Source of the DNA: Ruminococcaceae bacterium AM07-15
Lineage (GTDB): Bacteria > Bacillota > Clostridia > Oscillospirales > Butyricicoccaceae
DNA: 64,000 nucleotides
NCBI GenBank assembly: GCA_003477405.1
Contig: QUDE01000002.1
Span: 124,001-188,000, forward strand
Direction of reading: 5' to 3'
In this document: positions 1 through 8,242 of the stretch, piece after piece
Layout: every line of letters begins with the position of its first letter
How positions within the stretch are numbered: position 1 is the first letter of the stretch
Made by a program: the position numbers and the translations under genes
The notes under the pieces: generated by a model
The model's input: only the letters and a program-made list of their open reading frames with translations
Databases searched by the model: none
What the model was told of the DNA's origin: nothing

Positions 1-785
1 AGACCATCGCCAAAAATCGGGATTTTATGAAGAGCAACTTCGGCCATGTAGAATATGTGTCCGACCAGCAGAAACTGCTGCCTCAGCCGCCTCTGGTGAA
101 AGCGGCCAGGAGTGAGGAGCGCATTCCTCTGACTATGGAGTTTGGAAAAGTGGTAAAAGAGCACGATTATGTGGCCCTGCTGCGGGATCGGGTGAGCAAC
201 CGGTTTTATGCCGAGGACCCCATGACCTTGGATCAGCTGGCCTTCCTGCTGTGGTCCACCCAGGGCGTGCGGGCCATCCGTGGCAAGAACTACGCCGCTT
301 TGCGTCCGGTGCCTTCGGCAGGGGCCCGTCATGCCTTTGAAACCTATCTGCTGGTCAGCCGGGTGGAAGGGCTGAAAGAAGGGGTCTATCACTATCTGCC
401 CATGGAGCATGCATTGGAGCCCATTTCCCTGGAAGGGGATATGGCGGAAAAGGCCATCCACTGTGCCTGCGACCAGAAGTGGGCGGGCAAGGCCGCGGTG
501 ACCTTTGTCTATACGGCTGTAGCCTACCGGGGCGAGTGGCGGTATAACATCAATGCCCATCGGGTGATGCTCATCGATGCCGGTCATGTGGTGCAGAATC
601 TGTATCTCAGCGCCCAGGCCATTGGCTGCGGCACCTGCGCCATCGCCGCGTTCCGCCAGGAAGACACCGACAAGCTGCTGCAGGTGGACGGCAAGGAGGA
701 ATTTGCCGTGTATATGGCACCGGTGGGTGTGCGGGACGAAAGCAAAAACGAACAGAACACCAAGAAACTCTATGCCAATGTATAA
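1..785 (+). CDS. SagB/ThcOx-family nitroreductase-like oxidoreductase, 5' partial
   Basis: FMN-dependent nitroreductase-fold protein of the SagB/ThcOx type. The frame is open through the first base of the window (reading T-I-A-K-N-R-D-F before the first ATG at 27), and related proteins carry such a K-N-R-D-F segment near their N terminus, so the true start probably lies before the window. Visible family features are the VSNRFY segment, the LLWSTQG helix, the RPVPSAGARHAFETYL flavin-site strand, and QNLYLSAQAIGCGTCAIAAF near the C terminus. The substrate cannot be told from sequence. The stop overlaps the start of the following amidohydrolase, so the two are probably co-translated. Family call is firm; precise activity is unknown. 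Confidence 0.85.
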   Translation, partial: TIAKNRDFMKSNFGHVEYVSDQQKLLPQPPLVKAARSEERIPLTMEFGKVVKEHDYVALLRDRVSNRFYAEDPMTLDQLAFLLWSTQGVRAIRGKNYAALRPVPSAGARHAFETYLLVSRVEGLKEGVYHYLPMEHALEPISLEGDMAEKAIHCACDQKWAGKAAVTFVYTAVAYRGEWRYNINAHRVMLIDAGHVVQNLYLSAQAIGCGTCAIAAFRQEDTDKLLQVDGKEEFAVYMAPVGVRDESKNEQNTKKLYANV

Positions 786-1965
786 AGAAGGAATTCACAT
801 TGATGCTTCCCGCTTGCGGGAGAGCCTGGAGGGGCTGGCCGACCTGGCCCGTACGCCGGAGGGCATCTGCCGCCTGACCTTTACCCCGGCCTACGCCCGC
901 TCCTGCGATTATGTGCAGGAGAAGATGGAGCAGGCGGGAATGACCGTCCAGCGGGGAAAGCTGGGCAATGTGGTGGGGATCTATCCCGGAGAGACCGACC
1001 GGCGCATTGTGCTGGGCTCCCACATCGATTCGGTGCCAAACGGCGGAATGTTCGATGGCTGCCTGGGCGTGATGGGGGCCATTGAAGCGGTGCGGGCCCT
1101 TCATGAAAAGGGCATCCGCCTGCGGCACACGGTGGAGGTGGTGGCCTTTGCCGAAGAGGAGGGCGCCACCATCAGCAGTCTGGTGGGCAGTCGGGCCTTC
1201 TGCGGTCTGCCCCTGGAGCCGCTGCAGCAGGAAAAGATCGCCCAGTTCGGGGTGACAAGCCAGGATGTGGAGGCCTGCCGGGAGACAAACCCCATCGATT
1301 TCTCCTTGGAACTGCACATTGAGCAGGGGGGCGTTCTGGACACCCAGGGTATTTCCATCGGCGTGGTCACCGGTATCGTGTCCCAGAAGCTGTATGAGCT
1401 GGAGTTTTCCGGAAAAGCCAATCATGCAGGAACCACTCCCATGGATCTGCGGGACGATGCCTTGGTGAAGGCCGCCCGGCTGATCTCTTTCTGTGCTCCT
1501 GTGGCCAAACTGATCAGCGAGGATATGGTCATCACTGTGGGGCGGCTGGAGGTGTTCCCCGGGGCCACCAATGTGGTGCCGGAAAAGGTGCGCCTCAGCC
1601 TGGAGATCCGGGCCCGGGAGGACTGGATGGTGGACAAGGCCTATGAACGGCTGATGGAGCAGTGCGGGGAGGATGTTTCTTCCTTCCGGCTTCTTTGGCA
1701 GGAAGAGGCCCATCCCATGGATTCCGGTGTGATGGATGCCATTTCGGAAGCGGCCCGGATGCTGGGCCTTTCCCACAAGCGGATGGTCAGCGGCGCCGGA
1801 CACGATTCCATGACCTTGTCCCAGGTGACCCGGTCGGGCATGATCTTTGTGCCCAGCGTGGGCGGTTTGAGCCATTGCAAGGAGGAATACACCCGGTGGG
1901 AGGATTGTGCCGCCGGATGTGATGTGCTATTGCACACCCTTTTCCAGCTGGACAATATGGAATGA
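772..1965 (+). CDS. Zn-dependent M20-family amidohydrolase (hydantoinase/carbamoylase type)
   Basis: Predicted cytosolic binuclear metal hydrolase of the N-carbamoyl-amino-acid hydrolase / allantoate amidohydrolase group. Metal-ligand motifs are in order: LGSHIDSVPNGG with His84, FDG with Asp95, the AEEEG block near residues 128-131, HIEQGGVLD near 200, and a C-terminal GLSHCKEE histidine. The dimerisation-domain signature GKANHAGTTPMDLRDDA is also present. Length (397 aa) is normal for the family. Start ATG 772 (or the in-frame ATG at 778) overlaps the stop of the upstream gene; neither has a clear Shine-Dalgarno sequence, so translation is probably coupled. The exact substrate (carbamoyl amino acid, ureidoglycine or allantoate) is undetermined. 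Confidence 0.9.
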   Translation: MPMYKEGIHIDASRLRESLEGLADLARTPEGICRLTFTPAYARSCDYVQEKMEQAGMTVQRGKLGNVVGIYPGETDRRIVLGSHIDSVPNGGMFDGCLGVMGAIEAVRALHEKGIRLRHTVEVVAFAEEEGATISSLVGSRAFCGLPLEPLQQEKIAQFGVTSQDVEACRETNPIDFSLELHIEQGGVLDTQGISIGVVTGIVSQKLYELEFSGKANHAGTTPMDLRDDALVKAARLISFCAPVAKLISEDMVITVGRLEVFPGATNVVPEKVRLSLEIRAREDWMVDKAYERLMEQCGEDVSSFRLLWQEEAHPMDSGVMDAISEAARMLGLSHKRMVSGAGHDSMTLSQVTRSGMIFVPSVGGLSHCKEEYTRWEDCAAGCDVLLHTLFQLDNME

Positions 1966-1972
1966 TAAAAAG

Positions 1973-2009
1973 AAAAGCCATTTCCGCAGAATGCGGAAAT
2001 GGCTTTTTT
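1973..2009 (+). terminator. Bidirectional rho-independent terminator
   Basis: A 15-bp perfect stem (arms 1973-1987 and 1993-2007, loop AGAAT) is flanked by A residues on the left and a T run on the right. It therefore can end both the amidohydrolase transcript and the convergent rodA transcript. Confidence 0.9.
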
Positions 2010-2026
2010 CTTTGTCTGTGTTAAGA

Positions 2027-3154
2027 TTACTCGTCGCTGCTTCGCAGCCAGGCCGGGCGCTGGCGGAGGACAAAGCCGGCCACAATGCCCAAAGAGAGGA
2101 ACATGGTCACCAGAGAAGAACCGCCATAGCTGAAGAAGGGGAGGGTCAGACCGATCACCGGCATGACGCCCACACACATACCGATATTGATGAGAATCTG
2201 AATGGTGAACATACTGGCAATGCCGGCGCAGACCAAAAGGCTGAAGCGGTTGTCACACTGGCTGGCGTTATAAAACAGACGAAGCACCAGGGTGCCCAGC
2301 AGTACAATGACCACACAGCAGCCCACAAAGCCAAACTCCTCACCGATCACCGAAAAGATGGAGTCGGTGTATTTGGCGGGCAGGATGTTGTACTGGGTCT
2401 GCCGCCCCTGCATATAGCCGGAGCCGAGAAACTGCCCGGCCCCCAGAGCCAGGATGCTTTGGTCGGTCTGGTAATAGATGCTGGGGTCGATGGCCGGATC
2501 GAAAAGCACCAGAATACGGTTGCGTTGATAGTCCCCCAAGAACTGCCACACAAGGGGAGAGACTGCCACGGCGCTCGCCGTGATGCCGCCGATCCATTTC
2601 CAGCTCAGGCCGGAGGAAAACATCATAATGGCGAAGATGAACACATAGGCCACCGCCATGCCCAGGTCCTTGGAGGGGATGTAAACCGCGGCCACCGTCA
2701 GAAGGAAGTGGAGGGTCAGCTGGGCTACCGCTTTCACCGAATTGATCCGGTCTTTCAGCCGGTCGATGTGGCAGGCCAGGGTGCAGATGAAGATGATTTT
2801 GCCGAATTCCGCCGGTTGGATGCCGATGCCGCCGAAACGGATCCAGCTGCGGTTGCCGGTGTCACCGGCGGTACCCAGCACAAAGAGGGACAACTGGAAG
2901 AGAATGTTGAAGACAAAGAAGAACTTCCAGAACCGGGCGATGTTCTCCAGATCGATGAGGGAGGCCGCCACAAAACAAAAGACCCCCAGCACCAAAGCGG
3001 CGCTTTGCACAATGACATATTTATTGGAGTGATAGCTGAGGGTGGCGCTGTATATGGCCACCAGTCCCAGCAGGGAAGAAATAATCGCCAGATTCAAAAG
3101 CAGCAGATCGGTGTGGCGCAGATAGCTTTTGATGGCTTTGAATACTTTGACCAT
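2027..3154 (-). CDS. rodA: RodA-type SEDS peptidoglycan polymerase
   Basis: Polytopic SEDS-family glycosyltransferase that polymerises lipid II for cell elongation. The 375-aa protein has about ten hydrophobic segments. It shows the family's GIGIQPAEFGK block, the loop GSGYMQGRQTQYNILP followed by DSIFSVIGEEFGF (the RodA rather than FtsW pattern), and a C-terminal LPFFSYGGSS motif. The frame stays open far upstream on this strand, but the ATG at 3154 is preceded by AGGAAAGG at a suitable distance, and the upstream translation has no family similarity. It is monocistronic, with its own promoter and a shared terminator. A SpoVE/FtsW paralogue role cannot be fully excluded. Confidence 0.9.
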   Translation of the reverse strand: MVKVFKAIKSYLRHTDLLLLNLAIISSLLGLVAIYSATLSYHSNKYVIVQSAALVLGVFCFVAASLIDLENIARFWKFFFVFNILFQLSLFVLGTAGDTGNRSWIRFGGIGIQPAEFGKIIFICTLACHIDRLKDRINSVKAVAQLTLHFLLTVAAVYIPSKDLGMAVAYVFIFAIMMFSSGLSWKWIGGITASAVAVSPLVWQFLGDYQRNRILVLFDPAIDPSIYYQTDQSILALGAGQFLGSGYMQGRQTQYNILPAKYTDSIFSVIGEEFGFVGCCVVIVLLGTLVLRLFYNASQCDNRFSLLVCAGIASMFTIQILINIGMCVGVMPVIGLTLPFFSYGGSSLVTMFLSLGIVAGFVLRQRPAWLRSSDE

Positions 3155-3182
3155 GGGACACAACCTTTCCTGTGTTCCTATT

Positions 3183-3211
3183 ATTTTATCATCTGGCGGC
3201 GGATTATTCAA
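3183..3211 (-). promoter_or_regulatory. Predicted sigma-A promoter for rodA
   Basis: Reading the minus strand: TTGAAT (3211-3206), a 17-nt spacer, and TAAAAT (3188-3183), about 30 nt upstream of the rodA start codon. Confidence 0.6.
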
Positions 3212-3318
3212 TTCTTCCCGGAGAAGAAAAGACACCTTGTCCGGCAGATTTATAAAAAGTTTACACCTTGGGCCGGAGAAGACTAAATGAGAAAAGAAAC
3301 TATTTTTAACAATTTCAC

Positions 3319-3347
3319 TTTCCATGCAGGCACGCGGATGGTATAAT
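3319..3347 (+). promoter_or_regulatory. Predicted extended -10 promoter upstream of the formamidase-tsaE operon
   Basis: TTTCCA at 3319-3324, a 17-nt spacer, then TATAAT at 3342-3347 preceded by TGG, an extended -10. The -35 match is weak. The -10 lies inside the left arm of a perfect inverted repeat. A second TGGTATAAT at 3446-3454 could be another -10 but has no visible -35. Confidence 0.5.
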
Positions 3348-3454
3348 AACCGCATACCGGTTATTATACGGATTTTGCAGCCGTTTTCTCGTCCCTTGCA
3401 GGGACAACCGAAAACATGGCCATTATACCACTTCGCCTTGCTTCGTGGTATAAT
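3341..3454 (+). repeat. Cluster of three nested inverted repeats in a 5' intergenic region
   Basis: Three dyads lie in 114 bp. The first has 12-bp perfect arms (3341-3352 and 3358-3369, loop CATAC). The second is gtccct/agggac (3391-3396/3400-3405), extended outward by gttttc/gaaaac. The third has 10-bp arms (3422-3431 and 3445-3454). TATAAT cores recur in the outer dyads on both strands, and TGGTATAAT (3339-3347) can also pair with ATTATACCA (3422-3430), so alternative folds compete. The rest of the 3155-3517 gap holds the rodA promoter and no gene. The cluster could be an operator or leader, a small structured RNA, or a MITE-like element. Confidence 0.6.
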
Positions 3455-3517
3455 CATAAATAAATACAAAAACACAGAACGGACAGCGCTTCCCAAAGCA
3501 TGGCTCAGGAGGCGCGG

Positions 3518-4423
3518 ATGGGAGTGAAAGATATGCAGACCCTTGTTAGAGATCAGGTGCATTTCGCCTTTTCGCCGGACAATGTCCCCGTTTATCGTGC
3601 CCACAGCGGGGATACCGTCCTGTTTCAGTGTCAGGACTGCTATGCCGGCCAGCTGACAGAAGACGGCCAGCAGATGGAAAGCATGAACATGGCCCACAAC
3701 AACCCGGCCACCGGCCCTCTCTATATTGAGGAAGCCGTTCCTGGGGATGTGCTGCGGGTGGAGATTCTCTCCATTCAGATCGCAAAAGAAGGCTCCATGT
3801 GCGCTCGGGAGGGAGCGGGGATCTACGGGGTCACCGGCTGCCATTGCCGCCGCTTCCCGGTGGAAGGGGAAGAAATGGTTTTTGACAAGGGCATCCGGGT
3901 GCCCCTGCGTCCCATGATCGGCGTCATCGGTGTGGCCCCGGCAGAGGGCAGCGTGCCCACCACCGTTCCCGGTGAGCATGGCGGCAATCTGGATATCCGG
4001 GATATGAACGAAGGGGCCGTTTTGTATCTGCCGGTAAATGTGCCGGGGGCCCTTTTGTCCATGGGCGACCTCCACGGTGTCCAGGGGGACGGGGAGACGG
4101 TGATCTGCGCTTTGGAAGTGCCGGGAGAAGTAACGGTACGGGTCACTGTGCTGAAAGACCGGGGAGATATCCCAACCCCCTTCCTTGTGACAAAAGACCG
4201 GTATCTCACCACCGCCGCCGATCCTTCCCTGGATGTGTGTAGCGTGAAGGCGGCCCGGAAAATGCAGAAATTCCTCCAGGATCACGCCGGACTTTCTCCA
4301 GAACAGGCGGGAATGCTTTTGTCCCTGGTGGGAAATCTGCGCATCAGCCAGGTGGTCAATCCGGCCAAGGGCTGCATCATGGAGCTGCCCCGTGGACTGG
4401 CCAAGGAGAGTTTTACACTATGA
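3518..4423 (+). CDS. Acetamidase/formamidase family protein
   Basis: Predicted amide hydrolase of the FmdA/AmdA family, which releases ammonia from short amides. The SGDTVLFQCQDCYAG segment, VEPGD-like VPGDVLRVEI, the GVIGVAPAEG turn, GEHGGNLDIRD, and LPVNVPGALLSMGDLHGVQGDGE are characteristic. At 301 aa it is a normal length for the short bacterial form. Start ATG 3518 has a perfect AGGAGG five bases upstream; an ATG at 3533 is an alternative. Its TGA overlaps the ATG of tsaE (ATGA), so it is the first gene of an operon with t6A synthesis genes, an unrelated pathway. The physiological amide is unknown. Confidence 0.88.
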   Translation: MGVKDMQTLVRDQVHFAFSPDNVPVYRAHSGDTVLFQCQDCYAGQLTEDGQQMESMNMAHNNPATGPLYIEEAVPGDVLRVEILSIQIAKEGSMCAREGAGIYGVTGCHCRRFPVEGEEMVFDKGIRVPLRPMIGVIGVAPAEGSVPTTVPGEHGGNLDIRDMNEGAVLYLPVNVPGALLSMGDLHGVQGDGETVICALEVPGEVTVRVTVLKDRGDIPTPFLVTKDRYLTTAADPSLDVCSVKAARKMQKFLQDHAGLSPEQAGMLLSLVGNLRISQVVNPAKGCIMELPRGLAKESFTL

Positions 4424-4878
4424 TAGAGGAATTGCCATTGATCCCGATCAAAACAAAAGAGACCCATTCTCCGGAAGAAACAGAAAGCCTGGGGGCCTAT
4501 GTGGGGGAAACCTATCCGGACACTCGGGTGATCGCCCTGTTGGGGGAGCTGGGAGCAGGAAAGACCGCCTTTGTCCGGGGCCTGGCCCGGCAGAGGCAGA
4601 CGGTGGATCAGGTTTCCAGCCCCACCTATGCCATTGTCAATGAATACCGGGGAAAGCGTCCCATTTATCATTTTGATATGTACCGGATCACTGACAGCGA
4701 CAGTCTGTATGACATCGGCTGGGAGGATTATCTTTCCTCCGGCGGCTTGTGCGTGGTGGAGTGGAGCGAAAACATCCTGGACGCCCTGCCTGAAGGGACC
4801 TTGTTTGTCCGCATCGAAAAGACAGGAGAACAAAGCCGCCGTATCACTTTGCTGAAAAAGGAGGGGGAAGGATGCTGA
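4420..4878 (+). CDS. tsaE: tRNA t6A biosynthesis ATPase TsaE
   Basis: ATPase that works with TsaB and TsaD to make N6-threonylcarbamoyladenosine at position 37 of ANN-decoding tRNAs. It has a Walker A motif GELGAGKT at residues 42-49, the SSPTY switch at 66-70, HFDMYR at 84-89, and the VEWSE segment near 113-117. All are standard for the family, as is the 152-aa length. It overlaps both neighbours by a few bases, consistent with tight coupling to tsaB downstream. Confidence 0.96.
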   Translation: MIEELPLIPIKTKETHSPEETESLGAYVGETYPDTRVIALLGELGAGKTAFVRGLARQRQTVDQVSSPTYAIVNEYRGKRPIYHFDMYRITDSDSLYDIGWEDYLSSGGLCVVEWSENILDALPEGTLFVRIEKTGEQSRRITLLKKEGEGC

Positions 4879-5558
4879 TCTTGGCTTTGGATACTACATC
4901 CCGGGTGGCTTCGGCTGCTTTGTGCCGGGATGGGGAGATCATCGGTTATGGGGAAAAGGATTCCCAGATGAACCACAGCCGCACCATTTTGCCGGTGGTG
5001 CAGCATTTGCTGGAACAAAACGGCCTGGCCCTTTCGGGGGTGGATGTGTTTGCCGCCACCGTGGGCCCCGGCTCTTTTACCGGGGTGCGCATCGGCGTGG
5101 CCGCCATCAAAGGCTATGCCATGGCCCTGAATAAGCCCTGCGCCGCCGTGTCTACTTTGGAGTCGGCCGCATGGGCCGCCAAGGACAAAAAAGGGATTCT
5201 CTGCGCCGGGGTACAGGCCCGGCAGGATGAATTCTTTTATGCTTTTTTTGAAAACGACGGGGAGATCCGCAGGAAAAGTGCCGATCAGGTGGGGAAGGCC
5301 CAGGAGATCCTGAGTCAGATGGAGGAATGCACCGGGCCCCTTTGGATCACCGGGGACGGCGGCGGGCTTTTGATGGAATACGCAGAAAAAGCCGGATTGT
5401 CGCCTCTTCTGGCAGAAGGATGCCGGCAGAATGCCGCCGCCACGGCCCTTCGGGCCTTTCAGATGGCGGAGAGGGGAGAGCTGACCGACTGTCACCATCT
5501 GACTCCCAGCTATCTGCGGCTTTCCCAGGCCGAGCGGATGAAACTGCAAAACAAGTAA
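4872..5558 (+). CDS. tsaB: tRNA t6A biosynthesis protein TsaB
   Basis: ASKHA-fold partner of TsaD and TsaE in threonylcarbamoyl transfer to tRNA. The N terminus ILALDTTS, the NHSRTILPVV helix, and the GPGSFTGVRIG motif at residues 65-75 identify it. The start ATG lies within the last codons of tsaE, preceded by GGGGGAAGG. The 228-aa length is normal. TsaD itself is not in this window. Confidence 0.96.
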   Translation: MLILALDTTSRVASAALCRDGEIIGYGEKDSQMNHSRTILPVVQHLLEQNGLALSGVDVFAATVGPGSFTGVRIGVAAIKGYAMALNKPCAAVSTLESAAWAAKDKKGILCAGVQARQDEFFYAFFENDGEIRRKSADQVGKAQEILSQMEECTGPLWITGDGGGLLMEYAEKAGLSPLLAEGCRQNAAATALRAFQMAERGELTDCHHLTPSYLRLSQAERMKLQNK

Positions 5559-5588
5559 AAATTCAGATAAAAGAAAGGAACGATCAGT

Positions 5589-6032
5589 ATGAAAATCGCT
5601 ATGGGATCGGATCACGCAGGCTTTGCTTTGAAAGAGCAGGTCAAGCAGCATTTGAAGGAAATGGGCTGCGAAGTAGAGGATTTGGGCACTTATGACGAAA
5701 AGTCCTGCCACTATCCCATCTATGCCCAGAAAGTGGCCATGGAAGTGGTCAGCGGCCGGGCCGGTCAGGGCATTCTGATCTGCGGCACCGGAGCCGGTAT
5801 GGCCATCGCCGCAAACAAGATCAAGGGCATCCGGGCGGTAACAGTGTCCGATTGCTTCACTGCACGGGCCGTGCGGATGCATAATGACGCCAATGTGCTG
5901 TGCATGGGCGCCCGGGTCATCGGTTCGGGCCTGGCCTGCCTGATTGCCCAGCTGTTTGTGGAGACCGAATTTGAAGGCGGACGCCATCAGACCCGGCTGG
6001 ATATGATCGCCGACATCGAAAACGGCAAATAA
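5589..6032 (+). CDS. rpiB: Ribose-5-phosphate isomerase B
   Basis: RpiB/LacAB-family sugar-phosphate isomerase interconverting ribose 5-phosphate and ribulose 5-phosphate in the pentose phosphate pathway. The N terminus MKIAMGSDHAGF and the active-site ICGTGAGMAIAANK segment with Cys65 are typical, as is the 147-aa length. AAAGGAACG precedes the start. An allose-6-phosphate isomerase activity is also known in this family. It lies between tsaB and upp, giving a pentose/PRPP-linked pair. Confidence 0.94.
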   Translation: MKIAMGSDHAGFALKEQVKQHLKEMGCEVEDLGTYDEKSCHYPIYAQKVAMEVVSGRAGQGILICGTGAGMAIAANKIKGIRAVTVSDCFTARAVRMHNDANVLCMGARVIGSGLACLIAQLFVETEFEGGRHQTRLDMIADIENGK

Positions 6033-6036
6033 ATTT

Positions 6037-6072
6037 CCGTTTTCCATCATAGGGCCGGAAAACGGCCGGAGG
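6037..6072 (+). promoter_or_regulatory. Two mutually exclusive hairpins abutting the upp ribosome binding site
   Basis: A 9-bp hairpin (6037-6045 with 6057-6065) overlaps an alternative GC-rich hairpin GGCCG/CGGCC (6053-6057 with 6063-6067, loop GAAAA). The second ends directly at the GGAGG ribosome binding site (6068-6072) of upp. Neither has a T run, so control of translation is more likely than termination. Function is inferred only. Confidence 0.35.
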
Positions 6073-6076
6073 AATC

Positions 6077-6712
6077 ATGGAACACAACAATTTACATCTG
6101 TTGGACCATCCGCTGATCCAGCACAAGATGGCTTTTTTGCGGGACAAGAACACCGGTGTCAAGGAATTCCGCACATTGATCGGGGAAGTGTCCACTCTGC
6201 TGTGTCTGGAAGCCACCCGGGATCTGCCATTGCGCCCGGCGCAGGTGGAAACTCCCATAGGGAAGGCCGATGTACAGATGCTGGCCGGGCGGAAGCTGGC
6301 CATCGTCCCCATTCTGCGGGCGGGGCTGGGCATGGTGGACGGCATTTTGCAGCTGGTCCCCGCAGCCAAAACCGGGCACATCGGCCTGGAGCGGGATCAC
6401 GATACCCTGAAACCCCGGGAGTATTATTGTAAGCTGCCTTCGGATATCTCCCAGCGGGATGTGCTGCTGCTGGACCCCATGCTGGCCACTGGCGGCAGTG
6501 CTTCGGCGGCCATCCAGCTTCTGAAAGAGAAGGGAGTACGGCGCCTGAGCTTTGTGTGCGTGGTGGCCGCTCCGGAAGGGGTGGAGCGCATCACACGGGA
6601 GCATCCCGAAATTCCTATTTATTGCGCCGCCCTGGATCAGGGGCTCAATGAAAATGGTTACATCGTCCCCGGTCTGGGAGATGCGGGAGACCGGATCTTC
6701 GGCACCGAATAA
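6077..6712 (+). CDS. upp: Uracil phosphoribosyltransferase
   Basis: Pyrimidine salvage enzyme joining uracil and PRPP to give UMP. The PRPP-binding loop [10 protein letters not shown] sits at residues 133-142. The [10 protein letters not shown] segment near 78-87 and the C-terminal uracil-site block [25 protein letters not shown] match the family closely. Length (211 aa) is standard. GGAGG lies four bases before the ATG, right after the hairpins described for the leader. Confidence 0.97.
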   Translation: MEHNNLHLLDHPLIQHKMAFLRDKNTGVKEFRTLIGEVSTLLCLEATRDLPLRPAQVETPIGKADVQMLAGRKLAIVPILRAGLGMVDGILQLVPAAKTGHIGLERDHDTLKPREYYCKLPSDISQRDVLLLDPMLATGGSASAAIQLLKEKGVRRLSFVCVVAAPEGVERITREHPEIPIYCAALDQGLNENGYIVPGLGDAGDRIFGTE

Positions 6713-6719
6713 AGGACAC

Positions 6720-6750
6720 AAAAAAGGGAGGAGACCTGAGGTCTCCTCCC
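6720..6750 (-). terminator. Rho-independent terminator for the dacF-like gene
   Basis: An 11-bp perfect stem (6726-6736 and 6740-6750, loop TGA) is followed on the minus strand by six T (complement of A6720-6725). On the + strand no T tract follows, so it acts mainly for the convergent carboxypeptidase gene. Confidence 0.85.
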
Positions 6751-6767
6751 GGAAATGGGAAAGTCTG

Positions 6768-8099
6768 TTACCGTCTGCCGTGTCCCGAAGAATAGCGGCT
6801 GCGGGCACGCCTTCTGCGGCGGGTGCGGCGCCGTTTGGTGGACACAAAGATCAGAAGCAGAATCAGCAGGATCAGTACCACCAGAATGATGCGGAACAAC
6901 GGACTTTTGAAGAACTCCTGCACCTGGAAGAGGGCATAGAGCACATCGGAACGCTCGATGTCCTCCGAGGCCACCAGATCGATGGTGCCATACTCGGTAT
7001 CGCCGATGAACACCTTGGCCGTGCCCAGCTTTTCTCCCTTTTTGATGGGAGCATCGGCGGTGGACACAGCGTCCACTTCGTAGGTCACCTGGCTCAGGTC
7101 GGTGTCATTGTGAAGCAGCAGCTCGCTGTCGGCGGCAGCCACCAGCTTGGTGTGTTCCTTGCCGGCGGCAAAGCGCACAGGCACTTCCTGAATGGGGGTA
7201 TCGGCTGAGGTGATGGTCTGGAGGGAGAAATTCTTCTTGGCGTAATCCAGCAGCTTGATGGTCTCGGTGTAGCAGCCGATGTCGCCGGTCTCCGGGTCCT
7301 TTTCACCGCCCAGCACCACAGTGATGTAATCCAGCTCGCCGCTCTGAGCGCCGCCGATGAGGCAGTAGCCGGCGGGAGTGGTGGTGCCGGTCTTGATGCC
7401 ATAGGCCCCTTTGTAGAAGTACCGGCCATCCTTCAGACGGGAGATCAGGTGGTTGGTGGTGGTGATGGTGGTCTCGTTTTCGTGCATATTGGTGGGCTGG
7501 AGCTTATACTGGGTCTTGCCCACGATCTCCCGCAGTTCGGGAATTTTCATGGCGGCCTGGGCGATGATGCCCAGATCCCGGGCGGAAGTGTAGTGGTTTT
7601 CGTCATGGAGACCGCTGGGGTTTGCAAAGTGGGTGTTCTGGCATCCCAGCTCCTCAGCCTTCTCATTCATCAGCTCGGCAAAAGCGCTGTTGGACGAACT
7701 GATGTGTTCGGCCAGAGCATTGGCGGCATCGTTGCCCGAGGCGATGAGAAGATAGTGGAGCATATCCATAAACTCCATCTGTTCTCCTGCTTTGAGGAAG
7801 ACGCTGCTGCCCTGTTCCGTCAGACCGTCCACCGCCTGCTGGGACACCGAGATCATATCGCCGGGGGAACAGTGTTCCCAGGCCACCAGGGCGGTCATCA
7901 GTTTGGTGGTGCTGGCCGGGTAGAGCTTGTCGTCTGCGTGGTATTCATAAAGGACTTGGCCGGTGGTGGTTTCCACCAGGAAAGCCGCTTTGGCATTGAT
8001 GGTAAGGTCCGGTTCTTCTGTCACCGGCGCGGCTTGGGCCGACACCGCGAAGATCATGATAAGCGCGAGGAAAAGCGCTGTCAGCTGTTTTGGTTTCAT
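6768..8099 (-). CDS. D-alanyl-D-alanine carboxypeptidase (PBP5/DacF type)
   Basis: Secreted, membrane-anchored penicillin-binding protein that trims the terminal D-Ala from peptidoglycan stem peptides. A signal peptide covers residues 1-23. The active-site motifs are STTK at 63-66, SGN at 121-123 and KTG at 236-238. A C-terminal domain follows, then a transmembrane segment near 400-420 and a very basic tail with a run of Arg residues. The ATG chosen has AGGAGG upstream; two earlier in-frame ATGs lack spacing for it. A second family member lies at 56681-57799. A role in vegetative wall or spore cortex cannot be settled here. Confidence 0.94.
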   Translation of the reverse strand: MKPKQLTALFLALIMIFAVSAQAAPVTEEPDLTINAKAAFLVETTTGQVLYEYHADDKLYPASTTKLMTALVAWEHCSPGDMISVSQQAVDGLTEQGSSVFLKAGEQMEFMDMLHYLLIASGNDAANALAEHISSSNSAFAELMNEKAEELGCQNTHFANPSGLHDENHYTSARDLGIIAQAAMKIPELREIVGKTQYKLQPTNMHENETTITTTNHLISRLKDGRYFYKGAYGIKTGTTTPAGYCLIGGAQSGELDYITVVLGGEKDPETGDIGCYTETIKLLDYAKKNFSLQTITSADTPIQEVPVRFAAGKEHTKLVAAADSELLLHNDTDLSQVTYEVDAVSTADAPIKKGEKLGTAKVFIGDTEYGTIDLVASEDIERSDVLYALFQVQEFFKSPLFRIILVVLILLILLLIFVSTKRRRTRRRRRARSRYSSGHGRR

Positions 8100-8157
8100 A
8101 TCCATCCTCCTGCACAATCAAAATATCCGCTCCCCGATTTTTGGGGATACGAATGCT

Positions 8158-8186
8158 ATTGTATCAAAAGAGCGGCTGCAATGCAA
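8158..8186 (-). promoter_or_regulatory. Predicted sigma-A promoter for the dacF-like gene
   Basis: Minus strand: TTGCAT (8186-8181), a 17-nt spacer, TACAAT (8163-8158). The leader to the start codon is about 60 nt and contains a short TCCCC/GGGGA hairpin. Confidence 0.6.
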
Positions 8187-8242
8187 CGATCAGGGTGGAT
8201 TTTTAAGAAAATGGAGAGAACTACATACCAGAGTGAGCAACT

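Noticed and set aside
3155..4285. Upstream extension of the rodA frame to 752 codons
   Set aside because: The added part is antisense to the formamidase gene, and the ribosome binding site and family N terminus are at 3154.
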